Positions 5,682 through 10,402 of a stretch of DNA of 10,402 bases are shown one piece after another. The position numbers and the translations under genes were made by a program. The notes beneath the pieces are model-generated. The model worked only from the letters and a program-made list of their open reading frames with translations, was not told the DNA's origin and did no database searches. The DNA lies in NCBI GenBank assembly GCA_937891165.1, contig CALAEX010000112.1:1-10402 (forward strand), given 5' to 3'. Numbering within the stretch: position 1 is the stretch's first letter; each line of letters opens with the position of its first letter. The DNA comes from an uncultured Lachnospiraceae bacterium. Lineage in GTDB: Bacteria; Bacillota; Clostridia; Lachnospirales; Lachnospiraceae.

Positions 5682-6611
5682 TTACTCATCTCCTTTCAAT
5701 ATACTTTGTATCTCTTCTTCTGTTAATATCTCTTTGAATTTATCAATTAGTTCTTCTTCTGTTTCTATAAGCTCTGGACCCCACGTTGCCCTGCCGTATT
5801 CTTTGAATACATTGTAAGCTGTTCTACAACCTTTCAATACTTCTGCTGGGTCTTTAGGTTTAGCTTTCTTTTGAATTTCATATAGCTTAAGTGTTAGTGC
5901 TTCATCTAGTTTCATTTGAAGTAGTAAGCCATCCATCTCATAAGCTATAATCTCTAGACATTGGTCAATATCTCTTGGTGGTATATCATTGTCAAGTAGT
6001 ACATTTATGTATTGAGATACTTGAGGAATGTTTTTCCACTTATTCTTTAAGTAGTCTAGTGTTTCTTTTCTGTCTCCTACTAACTCACAGATGAAAAACC
6101 TGTTAAGAAGCGGAGTAGGTAGTGCGTTCAAGTATGTTGTACCCTCTGTGCCATCGTCTAAGTTACCTGCTGCAAACACTTGTAGGTATGGTAGTGGGTA
6201 TCCATTCCATTGTCTTTGTGAAGGCTCAGGGTGACATATTGAATACAAGGCATTGAATACTTCTGGTAAACCTTGGTTAATTTCATCAAAGAATATTATC
6301 CAGTCTTTACCTTTGTCTCTTATTACAGGTTCAAGTCTCTCGTCTAGCAACTTGATGAAGTATTGTACTTTTGTTTCTTTGTCTACCTTAGCATAAGGAA
6401 TACCACCTATTGTCTCAGGCATTTCCATTGCAAGCGATATGATAAGTAATTTCTTACCTATCTTTTTTGCATAGTCTATAATCTTTGCTGTTTTACCTTC
6501 ACCTGATTTACCAAATATAAGCAATGGTTTATTGCAAGGTAAAACCTTTTCTAATTGAGAATGTTTTACTTTTGTAGGCTTTCTCATTCTGCCTGCTATC
6601 ATTATTTCCAT
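5682..6611 (-). CDS. MoxR-type AAA+ ATPase
   Basis: A 309-residue AAA+ ATPase. Walker A is GKSGEGKT (34-41), Walker B IIFFDE (105-110), sensor 1 AAGN (147-150) and PLLNRF (167-172) supplies the arginine-finger region. The segment MPETIGGIPY (64-73) and the order of motifs fit the MoxR/CobS/NorQ branch, whose members form hexamers and work with VWA-domain partners. The next gene encodes exactly such a partner, one base downstream, with its ribosome binding site inside the last codons (KGDE) of this gene. The start has AAAGGAG 6 bases upstream. The gene opens the operon driven by the 6681-6709 promoter. The protein is probably cytoplasmic, with no signal or membrane segment. The pair likely remodels or inserts cofactors into a target complex; whether the target belongs to phage or host cannot be seen. 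Confidence 0.88.
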   Translation of the reverse strand: MEIMIAGRMRKPTKVKHSQLEKVLPCNKPLLIFGKSGEGKTAKIIDYAKKIGKKLLIISLAMEMPETIGGIPYAKVDKETKVQYFIKLLDERLEPVIRDKGKDWIIFFDEINQGLPEVFNALYSICHPEPSQRQWNGYPLPYLQVFAAGNLDDGTEGTTYLNALPTPLLNRFFICELVGDRKETLDYLKNKWKNIPQVSQYINVLLDNDIPPRDIDQCLEIIAYEMDGLLLQMKLDEALTLKLYEIQKKAKPKDPAEVLKGCRTAYNVFKEYGRATWGPELIETEEELIDKFKEILTEEEIQSILKGDE

Positions 6612-6627
6612 GATATTCTCCTTTCAT

Positions 6628-6672
6628 AACACACAGGATTAGATTAAACCCGATCGGGGTTGCCTGTGTGTT
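6628..6672 (-). promoter_or_regulatory. 5' UTR hairpin with nested stem
   Basis: AACACACAGG (6628-6637) and CCTGTGTGTT (6663-6672) are a perfect 10-bp inverted repeat. Inside it AACCC (6647-6651) pairs with GGGTT (6657-6661). The structure lies between the predicted transcription start (about 6674) and the ribosome binding site of the MoxR-type gene. The AAGTGAAC motif at 6670-6677 overlaps its outer arm and the transcription start. It could stabilise the mRNA, act as an operator, or control early termination; there is no T-tract after it. Confidence 0.65.
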
Positions 6673-6680
6673 CACTTCCT

Positions 6681-6709
6681 ATTATACTACACTTTTAGTC
6701 ATTTGTAAA
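6681..6709 (-). promoter_or_regulatory. Promoter of the MoxR/VWA operon
   Basis: On the minus strand TTTACA (6709-6704), a 17-base spacer, then TATAAT (6686-6681). The -10 box is perfect and the -35 box has one change from TTGACA. Transcription should start near 6674, on the AAGTGAAC motif. Confidence 0.85.
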
Positions 6710-6741
6710 GTGTTTATCATTAGTATTTAGGTTTATTGTTT

Positions 6742-6792
6742 AGCTTGTTTCCAACCTTACAAGCTCCAGGGGTGATTCGGAGTCACGCCCCT
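6742..6792 (-). terminator. Tandem hairpins at operon end, possible terminator
   Basis: Two stem-loops lie between the 76-aa gene and the next promoter. AGGGG plus TGA (6768-6775) pairs with TCA and CCCCT (6783-6785, 6788-6792) around a 2-base bulge. AGCTTGT (6742-6748) pairs perfectly with ACAAGCT (6759-6765). On the minus strand neither is followed by a T-run, so they are not standard intrinsic terminators. Their place fits a factor-dependent terminator or a 3' end stabiliser. Confidence 0.45.
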
Positions 6793-6810
6793 ATGTTCTT
6801 ATATAATGTT

Positions 6811-7041
6811 TTATTTACATATTTCAATTTGCTCTTCTTCTGTTAAACCCTCAATGAATACATCGCCGTATTCCCATTCGATAGTGACTTTAACTCCATC
6901 TTGTTCATATATAACTTCTGGGTCTTCATCTTCATCTGGAGTATATGGTTTGAAAAATACATCATCGTATTCTTCATTGAAACTTACACCTATTTTTGAT
7001 AAGATAAGTTCTTTAATAGATTTGATCATCTCTGTTCTCAT
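6811..7041 (-). CDS. Small acidic protein (76 aa), unknown
   Basis: A 76-residue very acidic protein starting MRTEMIKSIKELI. A helical N-terminus is followed by an Asp/Glu-rich middle (PYTPDEDEDPEVIYEQD) and a short beta-like segment VKVTIEWEYGDVFIEGL. Acidic proteins of this size can mimic DNA or bind basic partners, but no specific family is recognised. The start has AGGAGGTGA about 7 bases upstream and lies 24 bases after the preceding stop. It is the last gene of the operon that starts at 8942-8970 and is followed by tandem hairpins at 6742-6792. Confidence 0.78.
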   Translation of the reverse strand: MRTEMIKSIKELILSKIGVSFNEEYDDVFFKPYTPDEDEDPEVIYEQDGVKVTIEWEYGDVFIEGLTEEEQIEICK

Positions 7042-7065
7042 TGTTATTCACCTCCTATATTTGAA

Positions 7066-7371
7066 TTAATCTGTTATGTTGTAATAGTATTGAAGCTCGT
7101 CGCCTTTAAGATTAGTTAGTGCATAATCTTCGGCCTGTCTCCATAAGTTATCATATAGTTCAACTAAGTCCTGTCTTCTTGGTGTAGCTTCATAGTGTTG
7201 CCATATCTTATGGTTTAATGTGACAACTAGTGCTGTCAACATTTTATAGTCGCTCTTCCATTCCTGGAATGCTCTTTTATAAGTATCCTTAACTGCGTTC
7301 ACTCCAAAAACATCTGCGATCGAGAAGTCCATAAAAAATGTATTCTCTGCCATTTCGTATAACTCTTTCAT
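7066..7371 (-). CDS. Hypothetical helical protein (101 aa)
   Basis: A 101-residue protein starting MKELYEMAENTFFMDFSIADVFG and largely alpha-helical, with FQEWKSDYKMLTALVVTLNHKIWQHYE near the middle and ending YYYNITD. Proteins with an ENTFxxDFSIADxFG start and an LNHKIWxHYE segment seem to me familiar from Firmicute phages and mobile elements, but I cannot assign a name or function. The start has AAGGAGGTGA about 7 bases upstream. Its ATG overlaps the preceding TAA by one base (TAATG), so translation is coupled. A near-match to the repeated motif, GAGTGAAC, occurs at 7297-7304. Confidence 0.8.
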   Translation of the reverse strand: MKELYEMAENTFFMDFSIADVFGVNAVKDTYKRAFQEWKSDYKMLTALVVTLNHKIWQHYEATPRRQDLVELYDNLWRQAEDYALTNLKGDELQYYYNITD

Positions 7372-7562
7372 TATAATTCACCTCCTTCTATTTTTTCCTC
7401 AATTTGTTCAATGGGATCATATGACATCCCAGCCCAGTCAAATAAAGTTGTTGCAATTTCAATTGCATCCTGTGGTGTTAGTGTTAATTCGCCGTTGACT
7501 GTGTCAAACATTAGTCGGCCGTGCAATGTGTAACGGCCGTTTGTAACGTGTAAGTTGTTCAT
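7371..7562 (-). CDS. Small hypothetical protein (63 aa)
   Basis: A 63-residue protein starting MNNLHVTNGRYTLHGRLMFD. The first half appears beta-rich and the second helical (DAIEIATTLFDWAG), ending IEGGEL. A GTG at 7571 in the same frame is part of the AAGGAGGTG ribosome binding site and is rejected. The ATG at 7562 lies 8-9 bases after GGAGG and one base after the upstream stop codon. The last codons (GAA GGA GGT GAA) form the ribosome binding site of the next gene, and stop and start overlap by one base. No known domain. Confidence 0.78.
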   Translation of the reverse strand: MNNLHVTNGRYTLHGRLMFDTVNGELTLTPQDAIEIATTLFDWAGMSYDPIEQIEEKIEGGEL

Positions 7563-7563
7563 A

Positions 7564-7905
7564 TTATTCACCTCCTTTTATTATTTCCATAGCTTTTATA
7601 TCAGCTTGGCTTTTAATCTTCATTGTTGGCAAATCATAAAACTTGATTGTTTCAATTATATATTCGCATAGTGCATATATGGTTGTTTTATTTGGTGCGA
7701 TTGGTATTTGATTGTCTGCATAACACGTTAAGTTTATGAAACACTCCAATATATCCATAGTGCTTGTGAATATTGTGCCCTCGTTTTGTAAATAATCGTA
7801 ATGTGCGATGGCTCTATCTAGTGCCTCGCTCTGTGTTGAATTTAGTTTGTATTTAACTTTTAAGTAACTTGCTAATCTGTTACATTCAATTTGTACTGTA
7901 TCCAT
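7564..7905 (-). CDS. Hypothetical helical protein (113 aa)
   Basis: A 113-residue, mostly helical protein starting MDTVQIECNRLASYLKVKYKL, with several aromatic residues and ending IIKGGE. The in-frame TTG at 7920 is inside the ribosome binding site (TTGGAGG). The ATG at 7905 is 7-8 bases from GGAGG and is chosen. The gene follows the folded GC-rich segment at 7935-8002, so its expression may be separated from the genes upstream. The last codons (AAA GGA GGT GAA) supply the ribosome binding site for the 63-aa gene. No recognisable domain or catalytic motif. Confidence 0.78.
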   Translation of the reverse strand: MDTVQIECNRLASYLKVKYKLNSTQSEALDRAIAHYDYLQNEGTIFTSTMDILECFINLTCYADNQIPIAPNKTTIYALCEYIIETIKFYDLPTMKIKSQADIKAMEIIKGGE

Positions 7906-7934
7906 AATTATTACCTCCAATTTATTTTATTATT

Positions 7935-8002
7935 GGGGCTACTTATATACCCCCGCCCCTTGGGGGTATAATTATAGGGGCTACCCTTAGCGTACCCCCT
8001 AT
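7935..8002 (-). promoter_or_regulatory. GC-rich alternative stem-loops between two genes
   Basis: TATACCCCC (7946-7954) pairs perfectly with GGGGGTATA (7962-7970) around a 7-base loop. ATAGGGG (7974-7980) pairs perfectly with CCCCTAT (7996-8002), a stem that contains the TAG stop of the 145-aa gene. GGGGGTA (7962-7968) can instead pair with TACCCCC (7993-7999), excluding both. GGGGCTAC is directly repeated at 7935-7942 and 7977-7984. This dense GC block in AT-rich surroundings suggests an attenuator, RNA switch or processing site. A terminator is possible, but no T-run follows on the minus strand. Confidence 0.6.
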
Positions 8003-8436
8003 TTGCTTTTGTTTGGCATACCACTTGCTGCTCTTATGAATGTTGCATTACCTAAGCTGTTGATTAAGTCTTGTAGCAACATATTTGCTTCTGTTTCTGC
8101 ATCTGTTGTTTTATGATATACAAGTGATTTGTAACTGTCTTTAACAACTTTAGTTGTACCAAGTTTGTCAATTTCAGCTTTTAGTTTAGAAATTTCAGCT
8201 TGTAATCTGTCAACTTCTGCTTGCTCTTCTTCTGTGTAGACTTTTGTAGTTTTTTCTGCATTATTCTTTAAGCTTAAAAGTCCAAAATTACTTCTGTCTT
8301 TTTGCTCTGTAGACTTTTCTAATTGTGTAATAATCATTTGCTCTTTACTGTCTGCAATTTCTTTAGCTCTTATTGCTATAGCTCTTAATAGTCTATAAGC
8401 ATCTTTAAATGAATATTTGTTATTTGTGTCTGCCAT
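7999..8436 (-). CDS. Coiled-coil protein (145 aa), unknown
   Basis: A 145-residue protein starting MADTNNKYSFKDAYRLLRAI. Residues about 68-93 (EEEQAEVDRLQAEISKLKAE) have clear heptad spacing and predict a coiled coil, so the protein probably forms dimers or bundles. The N-terminal 50 residues also look helical; the C-terminus ends in a small basic tail (MPNKSK). The start has AGGAGGTGAAA 5-8 bases upstream, one base after the upstream gene's stop codon. The stop codon lies inside the stem at 7974-8002. Phage coiled-coil proteins of this size include scaffolding and DNA-binding accessory proteins, but nothing specific supports either. Family not recognised. Confidence 0.8.
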   Translation of the reverse strand: MADTNNKYSFKDAYRLLRAIAIRAKEIADSKEQMIITQLEKSTEQKDRSNFGLLSLKNNAEKTTKVYTEEEQAEVDRLQAEISKLKAEIDKLGTTKVVKDSYKSLVYHKTTDAETEANMLLQDLINSLGNATFIRAASGMPNKSK

Positions 8437-8437
8437 C

Positions 8438-8695
8438 TTATTTCACCTCCTCTACATATTCTATATCAGTAGCTACTATTTTAGTATTTGGCTCTGCTAT
8501 ATGAATGTTTTGATAATAGCCACCTACTAGAAATCTTATTTCATTTATGTCCTTTAAGTCTGCTACTTTAATGTTATCTATTAGTGCAATTTTATTGACT
8601 TGGTCAATATGTAAGTAATGTCCTTTTTTAGTTTCTTTAATTAAGTTACAACTATGTTTGTAAGTTTTGTTATAGTAAATTTCAAATTTAATCAT
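8438..8695 (-). CDS. Hypothetical protein (85 aa)
   Basis: An 85-residue protein starting MIKFEIYYNKTYKHSCNLIK, with alternating short hydrophobic strands (KIALIDNIKVADL, IRFLVGGYYQNIHI, KIVATDIEYV) that suggest a small beta-rich fold. The start has TTGGAGG 8-9 bases upstream, preceded by an 11-base A-run on the coding strand. The last codons (GAG GAG GTG AAA) form the ribosome binding site of the 145-aa gene. The protein carries no cysteine pair, membrane segment or catalytic signature I can identify. Function unknown. Confidence 0.78.
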   Translation of the reverse strand: MIKFEIYYNKTYKHSCNLIKETKKGHYLHIDQVNKIALIDNIKVADLKDINEIRFLVGGYYQNIHIAEPNTKIVATDIEYVEEVK

Positions 8696-8727
8696 AATTT
8701 TTTACCTCCAAATTTTAATTTTTTTTT

Positions 8728-8874
8728 TTAATCTTCTATGTTGTAATCTCTAAAGATTACCATACCAGTATCTAATTTGCATACTAGTTTGAAGCATACG
8801 CTGTTCACTGCGTTGTCGATGTGATGAGATATAACTGCAATTTTACGCAACAGTCTAATCAATAATAATTTCAT
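8728..8874 (-). CDS. Small basic protein (48 aa), unknown
   Basis: A 48-residue reading frame starting MKLLLIRLLRKIAV and ending FRDYNIED. The ATG has AAGGAAGGTGA about 4 bases upstream, a fair ribosome binding site, and it is the first reading frame after the promoter at 8942-8970. The first 16 residues are hydrophobic and basic, so a short membrane or signal-like helix is possible. A near-match to the repeated motif, CAGTGAAC, occurs at 8803-8810 as Ala-Val-Asn. Support comes from position and ribosome binding site only; no family is recognised. Confidence 0.62.
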   Translation of the reverse strand: MKLLLIRLLRKIAVISHHIDNAVNSVCFKLVCKLDTGMVIFRDYNIED

Positions 8875-8893
8875 AAAATCACCTTCCTTCCTA

Positions 8894-8920
8894 TAAAGAT
8901 ATTATTTTATAATATCTTTA
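8894..8920 (-). promoter_or_regulatory. 12-bp perfect palindrome in the 5' UTR
   Basis: TAAAGATATTAT (8894-8905) and ATAATATCTTTA (8909-8920) are exact reverse complements separated by three bases. The palindrome lies between the predicted transcription start (about 8936) and the ribosome binding site of the 48-aa gene. It could be a repressor operator or an mRNA hairpin at the 5' end. No T-tract follows. Confidence 0.65.
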
Positions 8921-8941
8921 ACTTCTTTTTTCATTATAAAC

Positions 8942-8970
8942 ATTATACTACTATTTAGCTATAAGTACAA
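8942..8970 (-). promoter_or_regulatory. Promoter of the rightmost minus-strand operon
   Basis: On the minus strand TTGTAC (8970-8965), a 17-base spacer, then TATAAT (8947-8942). The -10 box is perfect; the -35 box matches TTGACA at four of six positions. It drives the seven-gene small-protein operon and diverges from the portal promoter at 9133-9161. Confidence 0.8.
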
Positions 8971-9132
8971 TACATATCATAAAAAGTTATAACAGCATTA
9001 AAAACCTGCAAACCCTTGCCCTAGTTTATCTTTAAGGCACGGGCGAAGCGGTGGCAACCCCCAAAACATATATCCAAGTCAAAAAAGTTATGTAAACCAA
9101 TTAAAAATTTAGACAACAAAGTTGTACTCCAC
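8971..9132. other. Non-coding interval between divergent promoters
   Basis: No gene is visible here. Positions 9011-9061 form a GC-richer island in AT-rich flanks: TTGCC (9016-9020) can pair with GGCAA (9053-9057), and GCCC (9018-9021) alternatively with GGGC (9041-9044). This may be a small structured RNA, a protein binding site or a remnant. I recognise no tRNA or known riboswitch. Confidence 0.4.
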
Positions 9133-9161
9133 TTGTAATTAAAAATAAAATATTATATAAT
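9133..9161 (+). promoter_or_regulatory. Promoter of the portal gene
   Basis: TTGTAA (9133-9138), a 17-base spacer, then TATAAT (9156-9161). Transcription should start near 9168, directly before the exact AAGTGAAC copy at 9170-9177. The structural module thus appears to begin from a host-type promoter. Confidence 0.82.
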
Positions 9162-9194
9162 TTATAAAAAAGTGAACGGAGGTAAAGAAAAATC

Positions 9195-10402
9195 ATGATT
9201 AAAATCTCAAAAAACATAAAAGATGAGTATAATGACGGTAAATTGCAAGATTTATTTTCAGAAGTAGACGCTGTTTTACAAAAAAGACAAACAATTCAAG
9301 AGAGATACCTTCGTGGAATCACAGCTACGTCTACAAACGAAGGCTCATCTGTTCAAGTTTTCTTTGAAAAGTTTATAACTGACCTAGCCGCAGGCTATTT
9401 ATCTGGCGAAGTTACATATAATGTAGAGATAATAGACGAAGCAGAAGCAAAAGCCTATAAACTATTGCATCCATCAAACACAAAACCACTAGACCCAGAC
9501 ACAGCAGCGCAATTAAAGTTTATTATTACTACTCTATCATCAAAAAATGATGACCCTAAGGTATTGAAACAACTATTTCATGATGCCGTGCTTTTCGGAG
9601 CAGCATATGAAAGACAATTAGACCTTCCATCAATAGACCCAAAAACAGGCGCAGAAAATACAACAGACCCAAATTATACATATTACCCCTTAAGCGCCCT
9701 TAACACCGTAGCAATATACCCAACAGACATAAACGACATATCACAACAAAAACCAATAGGTATAATCACTGTATACACCTTAGATAAGCGTAACTCAGAA
9801 GACAACCAAGAGCACACCCTCTACTATTGTGTTGAATGTAACCCATATACTAATAATTACACCACTAGTATCTACGATAAAACAACAAATGAGGATGCAA
9901 CTGGAAAATATAAAAATGTCATTACCTTAAAAGACGAAAAGGAAAGCACTCATAAGATTACAACATTCTCTGTATGGGAGCCAGACCCACAAATCTCTAT
10001 TATAGACCCAATAATCTCGTTAGTTACATCTTATGAAAACATTATGAATAACTTGAATAACCTATATCAATATAATGATACAGATGCGAAGTTAAAAATT
10101 TCTGGATATAGACCTGAAAACCCACTAACAATACCAAATCCAGACTTCAAACCAGACGAGCCAGTCAGCGCTTCTAACCCAGAGACAATTCTAAACCCAG
10201 CACGTCAATTAGAAGACCAATATTTAATGAATTCTAAGACATTCTTCGTGCAAGAAGGTGGCGACGTTTCTTGGTTACTAAAAGAAATCCACGCAGAAGA
10301 CGCTACGAAGTACCTAAAATATTACGTAGACAGTATATTCCAGATTTCGGGAATACCCAATACATCTGATGCAGCGTTCAACTCTGGTGATATGAATGCC
10401 AG
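9195..10402 (+). CDS. SPP1-type portal protein, N-terminal 402 residues
   Basis: The frame is open to the right edge, giving at least 402 residues, so the gene is incomplete here. SPP1 gp6-type portals (about 450-500 residues) form the dodecameric ring at one capsid vertex through which DNA is packaged and to which the tail connector binds. Supporting segments are an N-terminal RQTIQERYLRGI (31-42), FFEKFITDLAAGYLSGEVTY (56-75), typical of the family's first core block, and IFQISGIPNTSD through FNSGDM near the end, which resembles the IPxxS...SG block of these portals. GGAGG (9178-9182) lies 12 bases before the ATG, a rather long spacing. The region is devoid of terminase genes upstream, unlike the usual terminase-portal order. 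The coding strand is rich in A and C. Identification rests on motif pattern; no homology search was possible. Confidence 0.82.
   Translation, partial: MIKISKNIKDEYNDGKLQDLFSEVDAVLQKRQTIQERYLRGITATSTNEGSSVQVFFEKFITDLAAGYLSGEVTYNVEIIDEAEAKAYKLLHPSNTKPLDPDTAAQLKFIITTLSSKNDDPKVLKQLFHDAVLFGAAYERQLDLPSIDPKTGAENTTDPNYTYYPLSALNTVAIYPTDINDISQQKPIGIITVYTLDKRNSEDNQEHTLYYCVECNPYTNNYTTSIYDKTTNEDATGKYKNVITLKDEKESTHKITTFSVWEPDPQISIIDPIISLVTSYENIMNNLNNLYQYNDTDAKLKISGYRPENPLTIPNPDFKPDEPVSASNPETILNPARQLEDQYLMNSKTFFVQEGGDVSWLLKEIHAEDATKYLKYYVDSIFQISGIPNTSDAAFNSGDMNA

Larger units (their letters stand above)
106..9177. repeat. Dispersed asymmetric motif AAGTGAAC(A), 16 exact copies
   Basis: Exact 8-mers on the plus strand start at 106, 199, 271 and 9170. 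On the minus strand (read as GTTCACTT) they start at 832, 1699, 1979, 2197, 2357, 2640, 2741, 3009, 3940, 4960, 5360 and 6670. Fifteen of 16 are followed by A, most often AR. Near-matches lie at 551, 7297 and 8803. Random sequence of this length would give about 0.3 copies on both strands. All 13 copies in or next to genes point in the direction of transcription. Ten lie inside genes, five read as Ser-Glu and five as Val-Asn, in unrelated proteins. A nucleotide-level function is therefore likely; its nature is unknown. Confidence 0.85.

Noticed and set aside
7971..7976. TATAAT on the minus strand within the folded GC block
   Set aside because: The position 17 bases upstream is GGGGGT, not a -35 box, and there is no extended -10; it is probably part of the stem-loop spacer.
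9001..9061. Possible tRNA or known riboswitch in the divergent region
   Set aside because: No cloverleaf, no T-arm GTTCRA segment in place, and no riboswitch core I recognise; kept only as an unexplained GC-rich island.

Overview
The window looks like part of a tailed-phage (or prophage) genome from a low-GC Firmicute, probably a clostridial or related host. The reasons are AT-rich sequence, strong AAAGGAGG-type ribosome binding sites, host-like TTGACA/TATAAT promoters with 17-base spacers, many very short co-directional genes, and an SPP1-type portal protein that runs off the right edge. No integrase, repressor, lysis gene, terminase or tRNA is visible, so temperate or lytic lifestyle and exact host cannot be decided.

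Layout, left to right. Positions 1-362 hold no credible gene; they are packed with direct and inverted repeats, including three copies of the 8-mer AAGTGAAC and a LexA-like palindrome. A minus-strand operon (1654 down to 363) has a consensus promoter, a 46-aa protein, a RuvB-like AAA+ ATPase, a small zinc-ribbon protein and an intrinsic terminator overlapping the last stop codon. A second minus-strand operon (6709 down to about 1670) starts with a promoter and a 5' UTR hairpin. It encodes a MoxR-type AAA+ ATPase, a protein with an N-terminal HExxH metallopeptidase-like domain and a C-terminal VWA/MIDAS domain, then small phage proteins including an Api92/DUF1281-like one. A third minus-strand operon (8970 down to about 6742) has seven small genes of unknown function and strongly folded GC-rich segments. 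A divergent intergenic region (8875-9194) then separates these from the plus-strand portal gene with its own promoter.

How the parts work together: the minus-strand operons are non-structural or accessory (early- or middle-type by inference), and the plus-strand unit is the start of a structural module. The two ATPase modules suggest DNA-junction or replication-related work (RuvB-like) and chaperone-like remodelling (MoxR with its VWA partner). Most genes are translationally coupled, with the ribosome binding site inside the end of the preceding gene and a 0-1 base gap or small overlap.

The most striking unexplained signal is the asymmetric motif AAGTGAAC(A). I count 16 exact 8-mer copies where well under one is expected by chance. 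Thirteen lie in or beside genes and all 13 point in the direction of transcription. The ten inside genes are read in two different frames in unrelated proteins, and two overlap predicted transcription starts. This points to a nucleotide-level signal (for example a stoperator-like, recombination or RNA-binding site) that no gene here explains.
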